A DNA stretch of 64,000 nucleotides from Isoetes taiwanensis (GCA_021234155.1 JAJEKV010000030.1:11734669-11798668); one strand, 5' to 3'. Numbered from the stretch's first letter, positions 12,601 to 25,254 are shown. A program made the numbers and translations. Notes: generated from the letters alone by a model not told the origin.

Positions 12601-13290
12601 CGTGGAAAATGCGATTCACTGGGTAGACTTCAAATATGGTTCAGACCTACTTCATATACTCATGCACAAAGTACATTTGATGTGAATGACATACCAAAGT
12701 CATTGTAGGATGGGCAAGAAGATAATCTTTGAGAGACCCAGTAGCATCTGCATGACCTAGGGAAAAAGACACACAAATCAGAAATAATTTAAGTAACATT
12801 CAATCTAGAATGGCTCGTTGAGCTCAGTTACTTTGAATGTTATAGGCGCACATCACCCTATCTCACTTTTGATTGTAAGTAAATAACAAACCCAAATCGT
12901 AAAGGACATAAATTTAATGGCTTTACGTTTACGCATCCTGCTTTTAAATTGATGTTTGAAATGTACATGGATCAACCGTCATTGAATGAAGCTCGTAAAC
13001 ACATTAAGTGCCACAATTTGAAAATTGGATGAGTGAGTAGAAGATTGAAATGGAGGCAATAAAATCTTTTGCATATAGATAATGAGATACTTAACATGAA
13101 CAAATAGATTTGACAAATTAGCGGTGTAAAACTTCTATTTTGTTTTATTGTATCTACAACTTGTATTTATGTGCACATGGACTCAAAATCCACATGGACT
13201 CAAACTAAGTATGGATCATCAGTCACAATCGAATATGAACTAACATGCAAGTAATAAGACATAAGAAACATCCAACACTATAGCCTAAAG
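9700..13290. other. Unassigned region with diverged direct repeats
   Basis: No gene recognised. A segment of about 200 bp near 10610-10810 recurs near 11370-11580. Both copies contain GAGATTGACATTGAATGGAG, AAGTAAATCTTTGGGCAATA and CACACTTGGCTCTATGAC. Smaller duplications are a TTAAGCCATAAAATAG block at about 11756 and 11835, a GGTTGAAGCAATAAATAAAC pair near 10940-10980, and an ACCACATAGAA repeat at about 12150-12215. This is probably old repeat-derived DNA. Confidence 0.5.
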
Positions 13291-13915
13291 CGTGACTTGA
13301 GTGCATCTAAGCGTAACAAAAATAAGTATGGGCTATGAAGCAAAATTTGAGTTCCTCAAAGAATTGCAAGTAGAAACCAAGAGCATCAAAGGTGTAGCCG
13401 GTTGTAGCAATTCTTGCCTAATAGAAGCCTCTAATCCAAGTGTTCCATCCATCGTGCCATGTCATTTGAAAAATTGCGGACATCCGGTAAATTTGGGGCA
13501 GATCTGAGAGTGCGTCATATGCTTATAATGCTTTGGGGAGAGACAATTATTGCATGCAATAGAGATGAAATAAAGGCGCAATTAACTTAGTCGAGGAAAG
13601 TGATGTCGAAAGTGATGCTTCCACAGGCACATGAGGATGTCTATGAAATTTGCTCTCTCTAAAAAAGCATCAGATTTACAATCTGATTTAGAAAAACAAC
13701 TTACATAGAACATGTTGTAAACTTGATCTCATCAAGGCATCCAACGAGAGAATGCACGTTTTGAAACATATAAATGGTCATGTAAAGAAATGGGAAAGTT
13801 TAAAACTTCTACGATTCAGCCATACGAGAGATTCGGATCTTGAGGGTGTTGGATTTTTTTACATTTTATGAAGGAAAGAAGGCAAATCGGGCATGAGCGG
13901 CGTGACCTCGATATT

Positions 13916-14164
13916 TTAGCCATATCTCAACATAGCTCCTTGCCACATACCTTTTAGAATCCGATTGGACAAATACCTCACGGGCTTGTCAATTTTTGTT
14001 GCAAACATGGAGTTTCTCGATCGAGAGAGCTTGCATATAGATCCTCCATAAATAATAATATTGATAAATCTTAAAAATGTTTGGGAACCCATGTTGATAT
14101 GCCTTATTCCTTCAATAAGATGCATGGATTTGCTTGTGCAATTAATATATTGTAGAGCGTACAA
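13916..14164 (-). pseudogene. Possible pentatricopeptide-repeat (PPR) gene remnant
   Basis: The minus-strand frame reads with the spacing of plant P-L-S PPR motifs: a GKSMH-like entry, H-I-N-M-G-S-Q-T-F-L near the position of the usual S-D-V-F-V-G-N, then Y-G-G-S-I (compare Y-G-K-C-G-S-I), followed by residues resembling A-R-N-V-F-D-K-I and S-W-N-R-I-L-K-G. Several canonical residues are missing. The segment is only 82 codons and its flanks are broken; more PPR-like text may lie in 13300-13500 on the same strand. This is inference from motif spacing. Confidence 0.35.
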
Positions 14165-14169
14165 ATAGC

Positions 14170-16190
14170 TAGCATTATCTACAACATCAACTCAAACATC
14201 GGATGCATTCACATGTATAAAGAACTTCTCTTGCATGAATCAAAGATCGTACCTGCTCAAAGCAAAAATATGCACCCAAGCGGGACCGTGTAAGCATGCA
14301 ATCCGTTAAGCATGCATCCCTATATGAGCGAGCACATGAAACATGGAACAAAAAAAAACCCATCAAAGGAAAAATTTGTGCAAGAATATTTGAAGTCTAT
14401 ATAACGTCTACTGCAATAAGGAGGGCATAAATGTTAGGCAATGCAATTGCTAAAAGGCCCAGCCGGACATAAAATGTCGAAATGGCGTAAAATCAAGCGA
14501 GAAAAATTTGTATGCGATGAAATCAACATCGAACTTTAGATAATGCATCATTGTTTGAGGTCAAATGTGAGAAATGTGATAGTTTACTGTAGTGACACTC
14601 GGGGATCCGGGCATTAGTTACAAAATACTTTCCTCTTGTTCGAGAACTACAAGCGCACTTTCGGACGTCCATAATAAGCTCTTGTTGAATGCTCACAATA
14701 TTTAGATAGTAAGGACTCTCAAGATTCTTGGACTCTCAATATTTAGATAGTAATAAGGATAAAATCTATTTCTTTGAGAGCATTTATAACATGTGTTAAT
14801 ATTACCTCAAGTTCCCGCCACCCAAAATGAGAAAACCATTTCTATTATGGTGAGGAAAAAAGGAGGACCTAACCTAAGCTATATTATTGGTGTTTTTAAC
14901 ATGATAATGCACAATTTTCCTATCTTAGCTTACTGGCGGGTGTGGAAATTTAAACCATAAAAGTGCCACCGGGGCAAAAGCATAAACATAACAACCGATA
15001 GGATACACTCATTATTTACCTCAATTCGAAAATTTGAAGGCCATTCTAGTCCCTCCTTTACTCTCTGCACAACTTTGTGATTCCATGCAATGGGGGACGG
15101 ATCCTTGAAATTAATGGCTCGTTTAAGGAGATGAATACTACAAACTATATGCTTCTAAACACGGAGAACTGCGTGCCATGACAGAAGACCGAAACTCTTC
15201 ATGCAACTAAGGAAGCATTTAAATTCTGCATTGGCCATAGCGAGTTTGAAAGAACACGAAAGCGACATAACAAAAGTGAACTATTTAGCTCCAAGGAAAA
15301 AGAAATAAAAAGCCACCATGAATTCACTTTGCTTAATCATCGATGCAAAAGCCCTAAAAGAATGGATCCGAAAACCTAAGAAAAGGGATATAGGCGAAAC
15401 TTGAATCTGAGCGCGAAGCCCAAAGATCTACACGGAGCTTTGGCCAAAGCGACTTCGAACTCCATATACGCATCCATCAACAAAAATCTTTGCATGCCGG
15501 GCCGACTTACATCGACCAATCCATCCACCCTTTCTTTCTAATTGGGTTGGATCAACAATATGCATGCCCTCTGCAATCACACCCCATTTCGATTGCCAAA
15601 AAAAGTTTTTCGATTTTGGGAAATCGGGAAAATTTTTCGGATAAGAACCCCAAAGCGTAAAATCATCTGAAGGGAATTTCTTGATTTTTGGAAAGGAAAT
15701 TTATTCCGGCATCTAAACTCTCAAAAAACCTTAGAAAAATAACATAAAAATATTCCAAAAACATTTTCCACCAAGCCGGAAAATCCCAAATTAACAAGAT
15801 TGATACATTGTAGTGACACTATATCACAGTTTACCTAATTTAGAAATCACACACATGTAGGTGATTATATTATACACGGGCATATACATAGACAACTTCT
15901 ATTTCTTCTTTTAATATAATACACACTTATAATTATCGCACTGTTCACTACAAACTCATTCTAATCATATTAACTTCTGTCTATATGTCTATTATGCTCT
16001 CCCTTCACTTTATAGTTTGTTTTATTACAGTCTGCCCTAATTTAATTTTGCATTAGAATTTTTTCCTTATTTCATTACGGTATTAACAACTCATACATTG
16101 CTATCCTCATTGTTTTACATGCGCATCACATTTATACCATCGTTTAATACAATTATATATATTGCACTATATCTCACATTTTTACATATA
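14170..16190. other. Unassigned region
   Basis: No gene is recognised on either strand. 15820-16190 is strongly AT-rich with a pyrimidine bias on the plus strand, and similar sequence resumes after about 17450. That would fit an insertion between those points. Confidence 0.4.
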
Positions 16191-16236
16191 CAAGAAATTT
16201 ATCGCGGCGGCCAAGCCGCCGCGAACATTTCTCTTC
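16191..16236. mobile_element. Transposon terminus with GC-rich hairpin, related to the 28.18-kb terminus
   Basis: CAAGAAATTTATCGCG begins at 16191 and includes a perfect 9-bp hairpin, CGCGGCGGC-CAA-GCCGCCGCG (16203-16223). The same motif, inverted, forms the right end of the 2.7-kb insertion at 28180 (GCGCGATAAATTTCTTG). This suggests an element of that family extends to the right from here. Its other end was not found. Confidence 0.45.
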
Positions 16237-16511
16237 CATACAGAACCTATGGATTTGAACTTATTATTAACGCCTGATGTTTGATAAGTCAATGCTTGAT
16301 TGATTTTGGATTGGAAATCTTGAACACTCGAACCTGCAATTTCACCTTGTGCTCAAATAATATAGAGTCAACCTTTGGTCTAGTTATCATTGCTTAGTCT
16401 AGAACGCTAAAGGGGTTCAAGTCCAATTTCTAGGACCCCAACTTTTTGTTTCTTTTATCTAAATATATAAACTTTTGCCTAATAATTGGTGTTATTAACT
16501 TGCAATTTTTT

Positions 16512-16620
16512 TTCCCTAAACGAACACTTGGGGGTATTACTCATTCTATTTGGGGATATTACCTTTCCAATTTTTTGTCCCTAAATGAACACTTGGGGAT
16601 ATTACTCATTGTATTTCCCT
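16512..16620. repeat. Short tandem duplication, about 67-bp period
   Basis: CCCTAAACGAACACTTGGGG followed by TATTACTCATT recurs as CCCTAAATGAACACTTGGGG followed by ATATTACTCATT. Non-coding. Confidence 0.7.
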
Positions 16621-16639
16621 TCGATCTTCCTCAATCAAT

Positions 16640-17830
16640 AAAAAGGTATGACATACAGTAAGAAAACACTGTGGACATTTTTTTTTATCCTCCTATTGCG
16701 AATCTGTGGCTTTTTGAATGGATCTGAAGTAGGTAGGTTAATGTTCTTTTAATGAGTTACAAAGGAAGCTGCGAAACTGTAGAGGAGAGGCCTTAACCCA
16801 TTTGCAGGATATGTTGCATTTTGCCTTGTATCTATTGCAGTGTGTTGCCGAAATTGATCAGCTAATTTGCAGCTCTGTTGCTCTGGCAGCGAATCTAACG
16901 GCTGGCAGTCCACCTGGTCTGAGATTTTAGTTCCAATTCTAGATCCATTTCTATCAGGCCTTGAACGATCGGGCTTTAGAAATATATCAAGGAAGCCTCT
17001 GCATCGGGCTTTTGGTGGCAGGACCAGATTATTCAACCTGGTAAACGAACTATACTACAATCTTTCTTGTTACAATCGCGAAGGTTATTGACGGACATCG
17101 CAAACCTGCAAAAAAAATACCCAACAGATCCTCTGTTTATCTATGGAAGATGCCCTGTTTTCAAAGCAATGCTGAGACGCGATGTGTCCAGAGCCCCTGC
17201 TTGCCAAAGGGTGATGCCGAAGCAAGGCAGATCGTCTGCAGGGAAAGAAGCTTATGAAGTGAAGCCGGAAAAAAGCTCTGCATGGAAAGAAGCTTTGGTG
17301 CAGCCGTCAAATCCGATGGCATACCCCTCCCCCAAATCTGTTTTTCACGATTTGTTTTATTTTTTATAAAGCCCTATTTTTTCCTCAGAAAGCTACGTGC
17401 CATCTTTAGGGGAAGCATCAACAAAGAATATGCCAAAAGCATATTTGTAGGAGAATTATATATGTTAGATACTTTAACGTTAATTACGCATAGACGTGCT
17501 TTATCATTTGTTATTCATAGCTCTCGTTATTCGTTCAATAGTTTGTATATAAGACATACATAATTATATTTCCCATTCTATTATATTTAACACTGCATTC
17601 ACTCTACACTTTATTATATCAATATTTTCGTTCCACTATATTTTGAAATACGTTTCTTCTTTTGACTATCCCCCATCTTTCCAGATGCACACTGTCTATT
17701 TCAACCATACTTTACTTTCACATGTGCACACCTATATTCATTAGTTATATCTATACATTTATCAGACATATAAAGATTCTTATATTTACATCGCATGGAT
17801 ATATCTCATAGAGGCATTCTATGGGGTACA
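16640..17830. other. Unassigned region
   Basis: Short open stretches occur on both strands at 16749-17563, but none resembles a known protein. 17450-17830 is AT-rich and similar in composition to 15820-16190. Confidence 0.35.
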
Positions 17831-20220
17831 GTTAAATTGATGCCGCCTGGGTCACTGTCCACTGGTGCTATGGCCATGAGATCTTCCTGTATCACAGAAG
17901 GCCAGTTGTGACTACTGTGTCGACGGCAGAAGCATCGAAAGCATGCCTGGTGCTTCTTGAGCCTGTTATATAATGATGATTGAGCAGGTCCTGGACTCTT
18001 GCTTGAAGTAGAAGTAGTGTTGAAGGTTGGGAATAAGGAGTGGTAAGGTATCCTTATTTTGGATCGATAGTCGAGAGAATTGGGTATGACGATGTTTGTT
18101 ATCCGATTGAATCACTGGAGTTAATAATTATGAGGATTGACTTATCATGGGGTTTATATATTGCCATGCAACGTAGAAGGAGAATAGATATAGCACCATG
18201 CAGGTGAGGGAGAAGTGGTATATGATTATCTGCCATAGATCACATTTGCGAAGTACTATAGTAATGTGGAAACTGGATTATAAGTACCCAGCTTATGAAA
18301 GGAAGATCACTTTAGAAGTGTAGGTTTCGACAATGGTGGTGAAGGTATAGAATCTTGACCCAATATTATATAGCTATTGCTACTTGAATCGAGGTATGAT
18401 TCACGGAAAGGTAGAGGATAATGGAATATGAGGACGCGGATTTATTATAGGTTATAAAATTACGGATAAGTTGCATTTGTTGAAGAGGCTGTGTTCCTAA
18501 GGCGTGCAATAAAGATGCAAGGGTATGCCCGGGTAAGAGACCACGTAGCCATGTGGATACGCTTAATGATGTTGGTCAAATGCATGGCCATCATGCATAG
18601 TACAAGTTAAGGAAATGGGCGCATCATATCTCTGTTGGGAGCATCGAGACACCGAATAAAAGAGTGGACAATAGTGTGGAACGTAGTTTCCACACAAGGT
18701 CAAGAGAGTCAAGGTCGAACTGAACGAAGGCGGGATTAAGCATTCTATAAGACCGTTGGAAAGGAAGACGACAATTGCTGGCAGAAGGTGCAATCGTCTG
18801 AAAGCTGCAAGGTATGTTGGAGCTTTGGTGAAGCTATACTATGAAGGGAAGTTGACCTCCAACTAATCATACATTAGGGAGGCACGTAATGTACCCACAC
18901 GACAAGTGTGAGACAAGAGGAGCTTGAAAGTTGGTGTAAACAATGTTTCTGAAGGGGACATTTTGAATAGTCCAAAGTCTGGAGTATGAACAAGGTAGGT
19001 GCCCAATGAACATCTCACCAAGGAAATTGTGCTCTGGATTTGGTATCGTGTGTGTATCGCGAGGAATAGCTCCATGTTGGTATATGCATACTAGGACCAT
19101 TTAATGGTAAAAGATAACAAGAAAAGGAAAGGGTGTATAATAGAACTTTTAGTTCACAGTCCATATGAATACGGAAGTAATGAAGATAAGGGTTCCTACA
19201 CTAGACGTTAAACATGTCCACTAGGAATTTAGGGTGGCATCTCTCCCTGTGGAATTTGTGACTAAAGCTTGAGGATGAATGCAAACTAAGGTTAGAGAGT
19301 CTAAAAAGTGTGGTGTCAAAACCCCAATATGTATATGGTATAAGATAAAGAGTTCAGGAAATACATTTGCGGCAAGTATGAACATAGCTAGGTGGCTATG
19401 TGAAAGAATCACTTATAAGTCTAGACGTAGGGTTGGCTCCACATGTTACTATATCACATAATTACATGATAGTGATTGTGTATGTTGGAAGGATTTCAAG
19501 GATGTCGACTGTGACATTCAGACGTATGTTATAGTGGAAGACAATAGGATATTCGTGCAAGACGAACGTAATGTTACAGGATAAGGTCTAAGAGCAAGCA
19601 TAATGATATGCTTGTACATGAAGGTATTGGGTTCGATATGATGTAGCAGAGATAAGCATTCAAGTTATCCCAATGGTTGGAGTCGACTATCTTAGATACA
19701 TCATACTAAGGGATATGAAAAGAGTTTAAATCAGGGAAAATAACTAGAGTAAGTCTAACATACACGGTGATGTTACATTCAAGAACATGTCGCGGATGGT
19801 TGGAATGTTGTTGGAATAACCGATAATGAGAGGTTAACTACTCAAATGTTCTAAATACCAATGAATTAATTTAGTGTTATAAGCTGAGAGTATCTATTGG
19901 GTTTGGGTATGACAGGATGTATGAAATATCCCGTCGAATGATGGGAAAGAGAAGGACGACGACTTTGCCGATCATCCCCTTAGGCTAAGCGACAAGAGGG
20001 CAAAATATAGGAATTGGAAGTCCCAATGAAAATCAAGACGAGGTGTATAGATTAGAAGGGGTGGGGGGAGCAATTGTAAACACTGAAGTAGAAGCTGTAG
20101 GATCCCTTATCTTGAGGCATAGACCTCTTATAGATTATGACTTTAAGACTAGGTTCGAACATAGGAGTTTTCTATTATGAGATCGAGAGGTTTTAATGCC
20201 TCCGTCTCATTACGACGGAG
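17830..20220 (-). mobile_element. Ty3-gypsy internal remnant (inverted relative to the 3-4.3 kb copy)
   Basis: About 18000-18430, reverse-complemented, aligns with about 3080-3500. Shared blocks include CACTTCTAAAGTGAT, CCACTTCTCCCTCA, CTCATAATTATTAA and GTGATTCAAT. The remaining part to 20220 has the same base composition and no open frame and is assumed to be the upstream internal part of the same element. No protein domain could be identified, so the superfamily call depends on the 3-5 kb copy. Confidence 0.45.
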
Positions 20221-20579
20221 CAAAAAATAAAACGACAACATTTGAAACCGATCAAAAGTTGAAGTTGACATGATAACTTAAGAAAATAAGTTAATTGTGA
20301 GAAAACATGGTTGATATTGGGAACATAAAGGATATTTAGGCGAAGGAGCCTTTAGAAAAGCTCTTCAACTGGGGTAGTAACCTTCGGAATTATGGCATAA
20401 TCCCATGGGAGAATCATAATTTATGTACGAGACTAAAGTACCATAAGGCACTAAGGAAATGGTTGTACCTGGGGAAACGAAAAAAAGACAACCCTGTGCC
20501 TGTAAGGGGACAGAATCTGTTTACGGCCATGGACAAAGTTCCCCTCTGCTTTGCTACCTCCAGGAAGCAGAGATCCGAT

Positions 20580-20745
20580 CAATCGTGGTATTTATCAACC
20601 ACTGTCATGTTTGAACCAGCATGAAATAAAAAAAAACTCCGTGTATTTTTTCTCTCAATGTGGTTTTAACATGACACTCGCTAAAAAATACCTCGTGTAT
20701 TTTTTTTGGTTCAAACATGACAGTGGTTGATAAATACCACGATTG
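20580..20745. mobile_element. Mutator-type MITE, 39-bp perfect TIRs, 9-bp TSD
   Basis: The left TIR (20580-20618, beginning CAATCGTGGTATTTATCAAC) and right TIR (20707-20745) are perfect reverse complements over 39 bases. They are flanked by identical 9-bp direct repeats AGATCCGAT at 20571-20579 and 20746-20754. Long TIRs with a 9-bp target duplication are the signature of Mutator-like elements. The 88-bp interior is AT-rich and non-coding and itself carries an imperfect repeat of CTCGTGTATTTTTTT. Perfect TIRs and TSD point to a recent insertion. It lies about 225 bp upstream of the LSM5 start codon, so it may sit in or near the promoter or 5' UTR. Confidence 0.92.
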
Positions 20746-20969
20746 AGATCCGATCACCAGGGCTCCAATAAAGTCCACACCATCTAATCGTCCGTCCTCA
20801 TGGACCCTCGAAATCCCAAAAGCCTACAGCCGTACAAGAAGAATATGTCACAATATTCTCAAATCGTGGCCCTCTATCCATCCCTCCCCACACTCCCCAA
20901 GATTGCCCTACGGGCAACCCAAAAATACCAAAAACCAGAATCTGCCGAGATCGGTTTAGCAGAAAAGTT

Positions 20970-22023
20970 ATGTCTCACAATCCGTCTCATCTCCTGCCTT
21001 CTGGTAAATCTCAGAGAAGTAGCTATTTTCCATCCGTGTTTATTGTTTTCTTACTGGTTCTCCCGCCACTGCAGAGTTGATCGACAGATGTATTGGTTCC
21101 AAAATATGGGTTATAATGAAAGGTGATAAAGAGCTGGTGGGAACGCTGAGGGGTTTTGATGTCTATGTGAACATGGTTTTGGAGGATGTCACAGAGTTGT
21201 AAGGCTACCGGTTTTGCTTCGGCTTTCTTTTTGAGGTTTAGGGTTTTTGTTTTGACCGGAATAATAACAAAACTTTTGTTTTGTCTTACAGTGAAATAAC
21301 CCCCGAAGGCAGGCGAATCACTAAATTGGACCAGATCCTTTTGAACGGGAACAATATAGCTATTGTAAGAATCCATGCCATTGTTCGTTTTATTTTTCTA
21401 AGCTGTAGAATGAATATCTTTGGTAACTGATGGCGCATGGACTTTGTATTCTTAACAAATTTGAGGGGATGATCACATTGGAAATAGAACAAAGGCTTAT
21501 TAATTCATTGGCACATTGAACCTGTGGCCTTGGTCTATCGATCTATCATTTATTTCCTGGCTTAAAGGGCACGAATGTTGAAAGACCGGGATGCTCCAAA
21601 ATTGGAATACATTTTAAATTGGATGATCACAAAATGCAATATGCCAATATTTCATGTTAGCGCCCTCTATGGTGGCCTGGTTATCCTGAAATATGCAAAC
21701 GTCATACCTACCATTTCACGGTTTCCTAAGTAGCAGAGCCCCAAATTTCTGGTTGACATCTAGGAGTCTAAGGTTTACTTACTTGTCTCCTAAGGGAGAG
21801 GGGAATTTGGGAATATGAAACATAAACTGTATTGGGAAAACATAAACTGTATGGGACCTAGCATTATGCTTTTTGCTCCTAGCTTTAGCAGCAAATGCTG
21901 AAGACTACGTGGTGTCGGTGTTGGGTTATAATTGCATGGCTCTATCTCTCTCTATTTTTGTTATAAAAATTCTAATGCAGTTGTGGCTCGTTTCAGCTTG
22001 TTCCTGGTGGTGGCCCAGAATAA
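20970..22023 (+). CDS. LSM5: LSM5, U6 snRNA-associated Sm-like protein (four exons)
   Basis: Exons 20970-21003, 21075-21198, 21292-21364 and 21997-22023 join into an 85-residue protein; all introns are GT-AG. It starts [11 protein letters not shown], continues [13 protein letters not shown], then the Sm1 motif (G-T-L-R-G-F-D-x-Y-V-N-M-V-L) and Sm2 motif ([10 protein letters not shown]), ending L-V-P-G-G-G-P-E. Length and sequence match plant LSM5 closely. In known systems LSM5 is part of the LSM1-7 ring (cytoplasmic mRNA decay) and the LSM2-8 ring (nuclear U6 snRNA and splicing). The three introns are 71, 93 and 632 bp. The start is the only ATG giving the conserved N-terminus, and it splices in phase. 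Nothing looks broken; the gene should be functional. The MITE at 20580-20745 lies just upstream. Confidence 0.96.
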
Positions 22024-22257
22024 CAGGTGGCATGATGTAAATTCAAAGTTCTGTGCAAATAGTATATGCTAATGCTTCAACGCTGCGTAAATATACAACC
22101 GTCACAAGTATGCACAGGGCAAAAATATGTTCGTTTAATCTGAATTCACTGTAAGCACAGGGCATTCCTTTTGCAAAATACTTTTGCATATGTATTCCTC
22201 ATTTTGCATTACAGTTAGTCTGAATGCATGTAAACAAAATGAGGAAAGATATATCAG

Positions 22258-22375
22258 AAAAGTATAATCTGTGCATTTTTACTGTTTAGTCTGTGCATTT
22301 GAAAAGTATAATCTGTGCATTCTTACTGCTTAATCTGTGCATTTTTACTGTTTAATTCGTGCATTTGTACTGTTA
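22258..22375. repeat. Degenerate tandem repeat downstream of LSM5
   Basis: The unit CTGTGCATTTTTACTGTTTA, with variants, recurs about five times with spacing near 22 bp or 40 bp. It lies in or beyond the LSM5 3' untranslated region. Confidence 0.65.
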
Positions 22376-25190
22376 CAACTCAAGGTTGTTTTTTAGTTAT
22401 ATCGAAAGTTTTGTTTCTGTCTGAAAACTGATGTACGGGTATGATAATTTCTTTAAACTTCAGTAACATAAGCAAATTGAACCTAATTTGTAGCTGCTAC
22501 AATGAGGGCTTGCAATCCTAAACTGAAGCTGGTCTGTAATTAAAACCTTTTGACCTTATGTGTTCCCAGTGAATTTAGGAAGAGTCAAACGTAGCCTAGC
22601 CTGTTCTGCCGACTGTGATTCTTGGGCATTGCCAATGCCATTACAGGTAGGCAAATGTGGGGCACATCATAGATTGGAATGTAATAGATCTGTTGCTAAT
22701 GAAGCAACAAATCACTCATATATTTCTGGTCATGAGGTGGTGCAGAAACCACGAGGAAATTTAGTCTGTTGGATGATGCTGGTTGACGACGTAGCGATAT
22801 CTGATGTTGCTGCGTGCTGCTCATGTGAAAGGAGAGTTCAGCATTAAATAATGGCCTGAAATCAGTTGAAATTTCCTAATGCTATGTCACCTGCATCACT
22901 ACAAGTGTTCAACACGTTTCTGTGGATTGAAGTATGTCGCATTGTAAGGAGGGATAAAGCAAGAGTAACATTCTAGAAAAAGATTTCGATTGGATGGAAA
23001 TGTATTCATGGAATTATGCTAATTACAAGACAAGACGTGTCCAGCCTGCTATGAGAATGGCATTCAACTATTATATACTGACATTTCTAAGCATGAGTTC
23101 ATTTGGCTTCAAAGCCAACTTCGCGTTTGTCAAAACAATCCAAGATGGCATTCCCTGCATTTTAGTCCACAATAATTTTGAGTAGGCAAATGGCTCATCC
23201 AAGTTGACACTCCTATACATGATATCATGGACGTCGGGTACATATCATTGCACATTGGGAATATGGGAATGAGGTCAACCATTCTCGATATATTTATTGG
23301 CTGTATTAGGCCACTTCTCATGAATCTTAACAAATGCTCATGATGAATGCGGAATGGAATGGAGTTGAGTCCTACACTCTTGCATGCACCAGTAGTTCTC
23401 GCAAATCCTAGTCATTGCTATGATGTTGTAAGGCCATTTTCGAGACCATTCTGCATAACAATTGATTCCATAATCCAAGATCAGGTTCCTAAGGTCGGGG
23501 AGGGTGCCCCACTTTGGCACAGGGCCACTACTTCAACGCCACATCGGACTAATGTGGCCCAGGTGCATCATTTTTTGCACTCGCCTATTGCCTCATCGCC
23601 TTGGTTCGGGATTTTTTTTGCCTATGATCGGCAGATTTCCTTCTAGATTTATACCAGCCTACCAGCTATGAATTCCCTCTCTATTTTTGCCAGAAGTACC
23701 AAGAAAAATGCCTACTTTAGCAGGAAATCTTCCTGTTGTTTCTAAACGGCACTGTCAATTTTTATTTTCACACGGTAGCTTATAAGGCTTCCGGTGCACA
23801 TGAAGCAACTATTTGGATGTATTTACAACAAGATCTTCTCACCCCAATATGAAAAAACGTAGGCAGAAACAAACTGTGGCTAGAAACCAAAACGCCGTCC
23901 TCCATCGTTATCCATAATCATATTACCGTAAGGACTTGGCTCTGCCCTGTGCAGCAAAGAACATTTTAGAGTCGGGCCAAAAGTCGGTGGAGAAATGGGT
24001 CGAATCAGAGAGATATAGAATGTGTCACTTTTCCAAGCGTCCACAAATTCTGAAGCTTCTGAAAAAGGGTTGAGGGTTACGGTTGTACCTGCTTCAGCGA
24101 CTGCTCTGTAAAACCTTTGCCCAAAATAATGCTTCACTGTAACATTACAGAAGCTCGAGGTAAGTAGTCAGGGTTCCCATGCCGTAAGTATGCGCCAGAT
24201 CGATGCTCAAAACGTAAAGCGCTTTGTAGGTATACGTACATTTCAAAGGGAAAAAAAACCCCTTCCCGCCCTCGCACCCCTTTTATATGAGGTACGTATG
24301 TGAAACCCCCCTTGGGCTTTGCAATATAAAATTGAGTGAAGAAAACAAGACAACAACTGATAGGAAAATTTAAATCTTTCGAAGGATCAATGAGAATACA
24401 TGAATAGATCCGTAAGGAGTTGAGACAACAAAAATGCCCGAACTTGTCTAAAAATCTAAGTCTAATCTTCTGGTGTATATAGTACAATGGCCTCTGCCTA
24501 AAATAGCAAAGGATCTGCCATTTGCGGATCTTCGATTACCTGATCCCGTGATCCCTGCCATGACTCGTAGAATCATTATTGCCATAATGAGTGGCACTGA
24601 AAGTTGGCAGGTCATAGATTCCTTACACCGTGGAGTCACGTGGCCGCTTCTTCTTGGTTGGCGTGACTTTAGAGTCGAATGGCGTGGATGCACGCCTTTG
24701 CCCTTGACTTTTTACGTACCTTAGGAATAGTCACGTGCTTTGGGGCACGCGGGACTCCCTCCCCCAAAACCAAAGGAGAGGGGCGGGTTTGGGTTTCGGG
24801 TGAGGTAAATTTGCAAGCTCCCCCCGCATCATCTTGGCGACAGTGAGGTCGAACTTGATTATGGTACTCAGCAACCAGTTTTTGGCATTGTTGGAGGGCA
24901 TCAGGTGTGGTCCGTCCAAGAGCTGGAGTGGTGTAATGAGAAACCCTGTTCTCACCATTTCTTCAAGAGATTGGTGAGCAGTGGCTGGCACAAACTGGTT
25001 GTTTGTCCTTTGTAAATGCATCCACTATGCCCGTCGACTTGGAGAGGAAGAGGAAAAAGCAATAGAGGAGGAAAATGATTTGGCAATAGGGGTCGAGAGG
25101 GAAGGAGGCCAACATGCATACACATCACTCAGGAGAAAGAACAAGATGAAAAAGAGATGGAAGATGAAAATGAGGTATGCTGCATCTTCT
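22376..25190. other. Unassigned region downstream of LSM5
   Basis: No gene is supported. An open stretch at 22560-22847 (+) lacks family resemblance and may be LSM5 3' UTR. On the minus strand a possible small exon (about 24139-24091) is bounded by TGTTACAG and a GCAG|GTACA donor-like site, but I recognise neither its product nor partner exons. About 24981-25190 is purine-rich and may be decayed gag of the copia element that follows. Confidence 0.35.
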
Positions 25191-25254
25191 CATTGATTGA
25201 CAAGAGTGTTGGAGATAATGCTATATATAAGCCTATAGTGGATCTGAGAGATCG

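Noticed and set aside
22560-22847. A 95-codon open stretch downstream of LSM5.
   Set aside because: No family resemblance, no ribosomal or splice context, and it lies where 3' UTR is expected.
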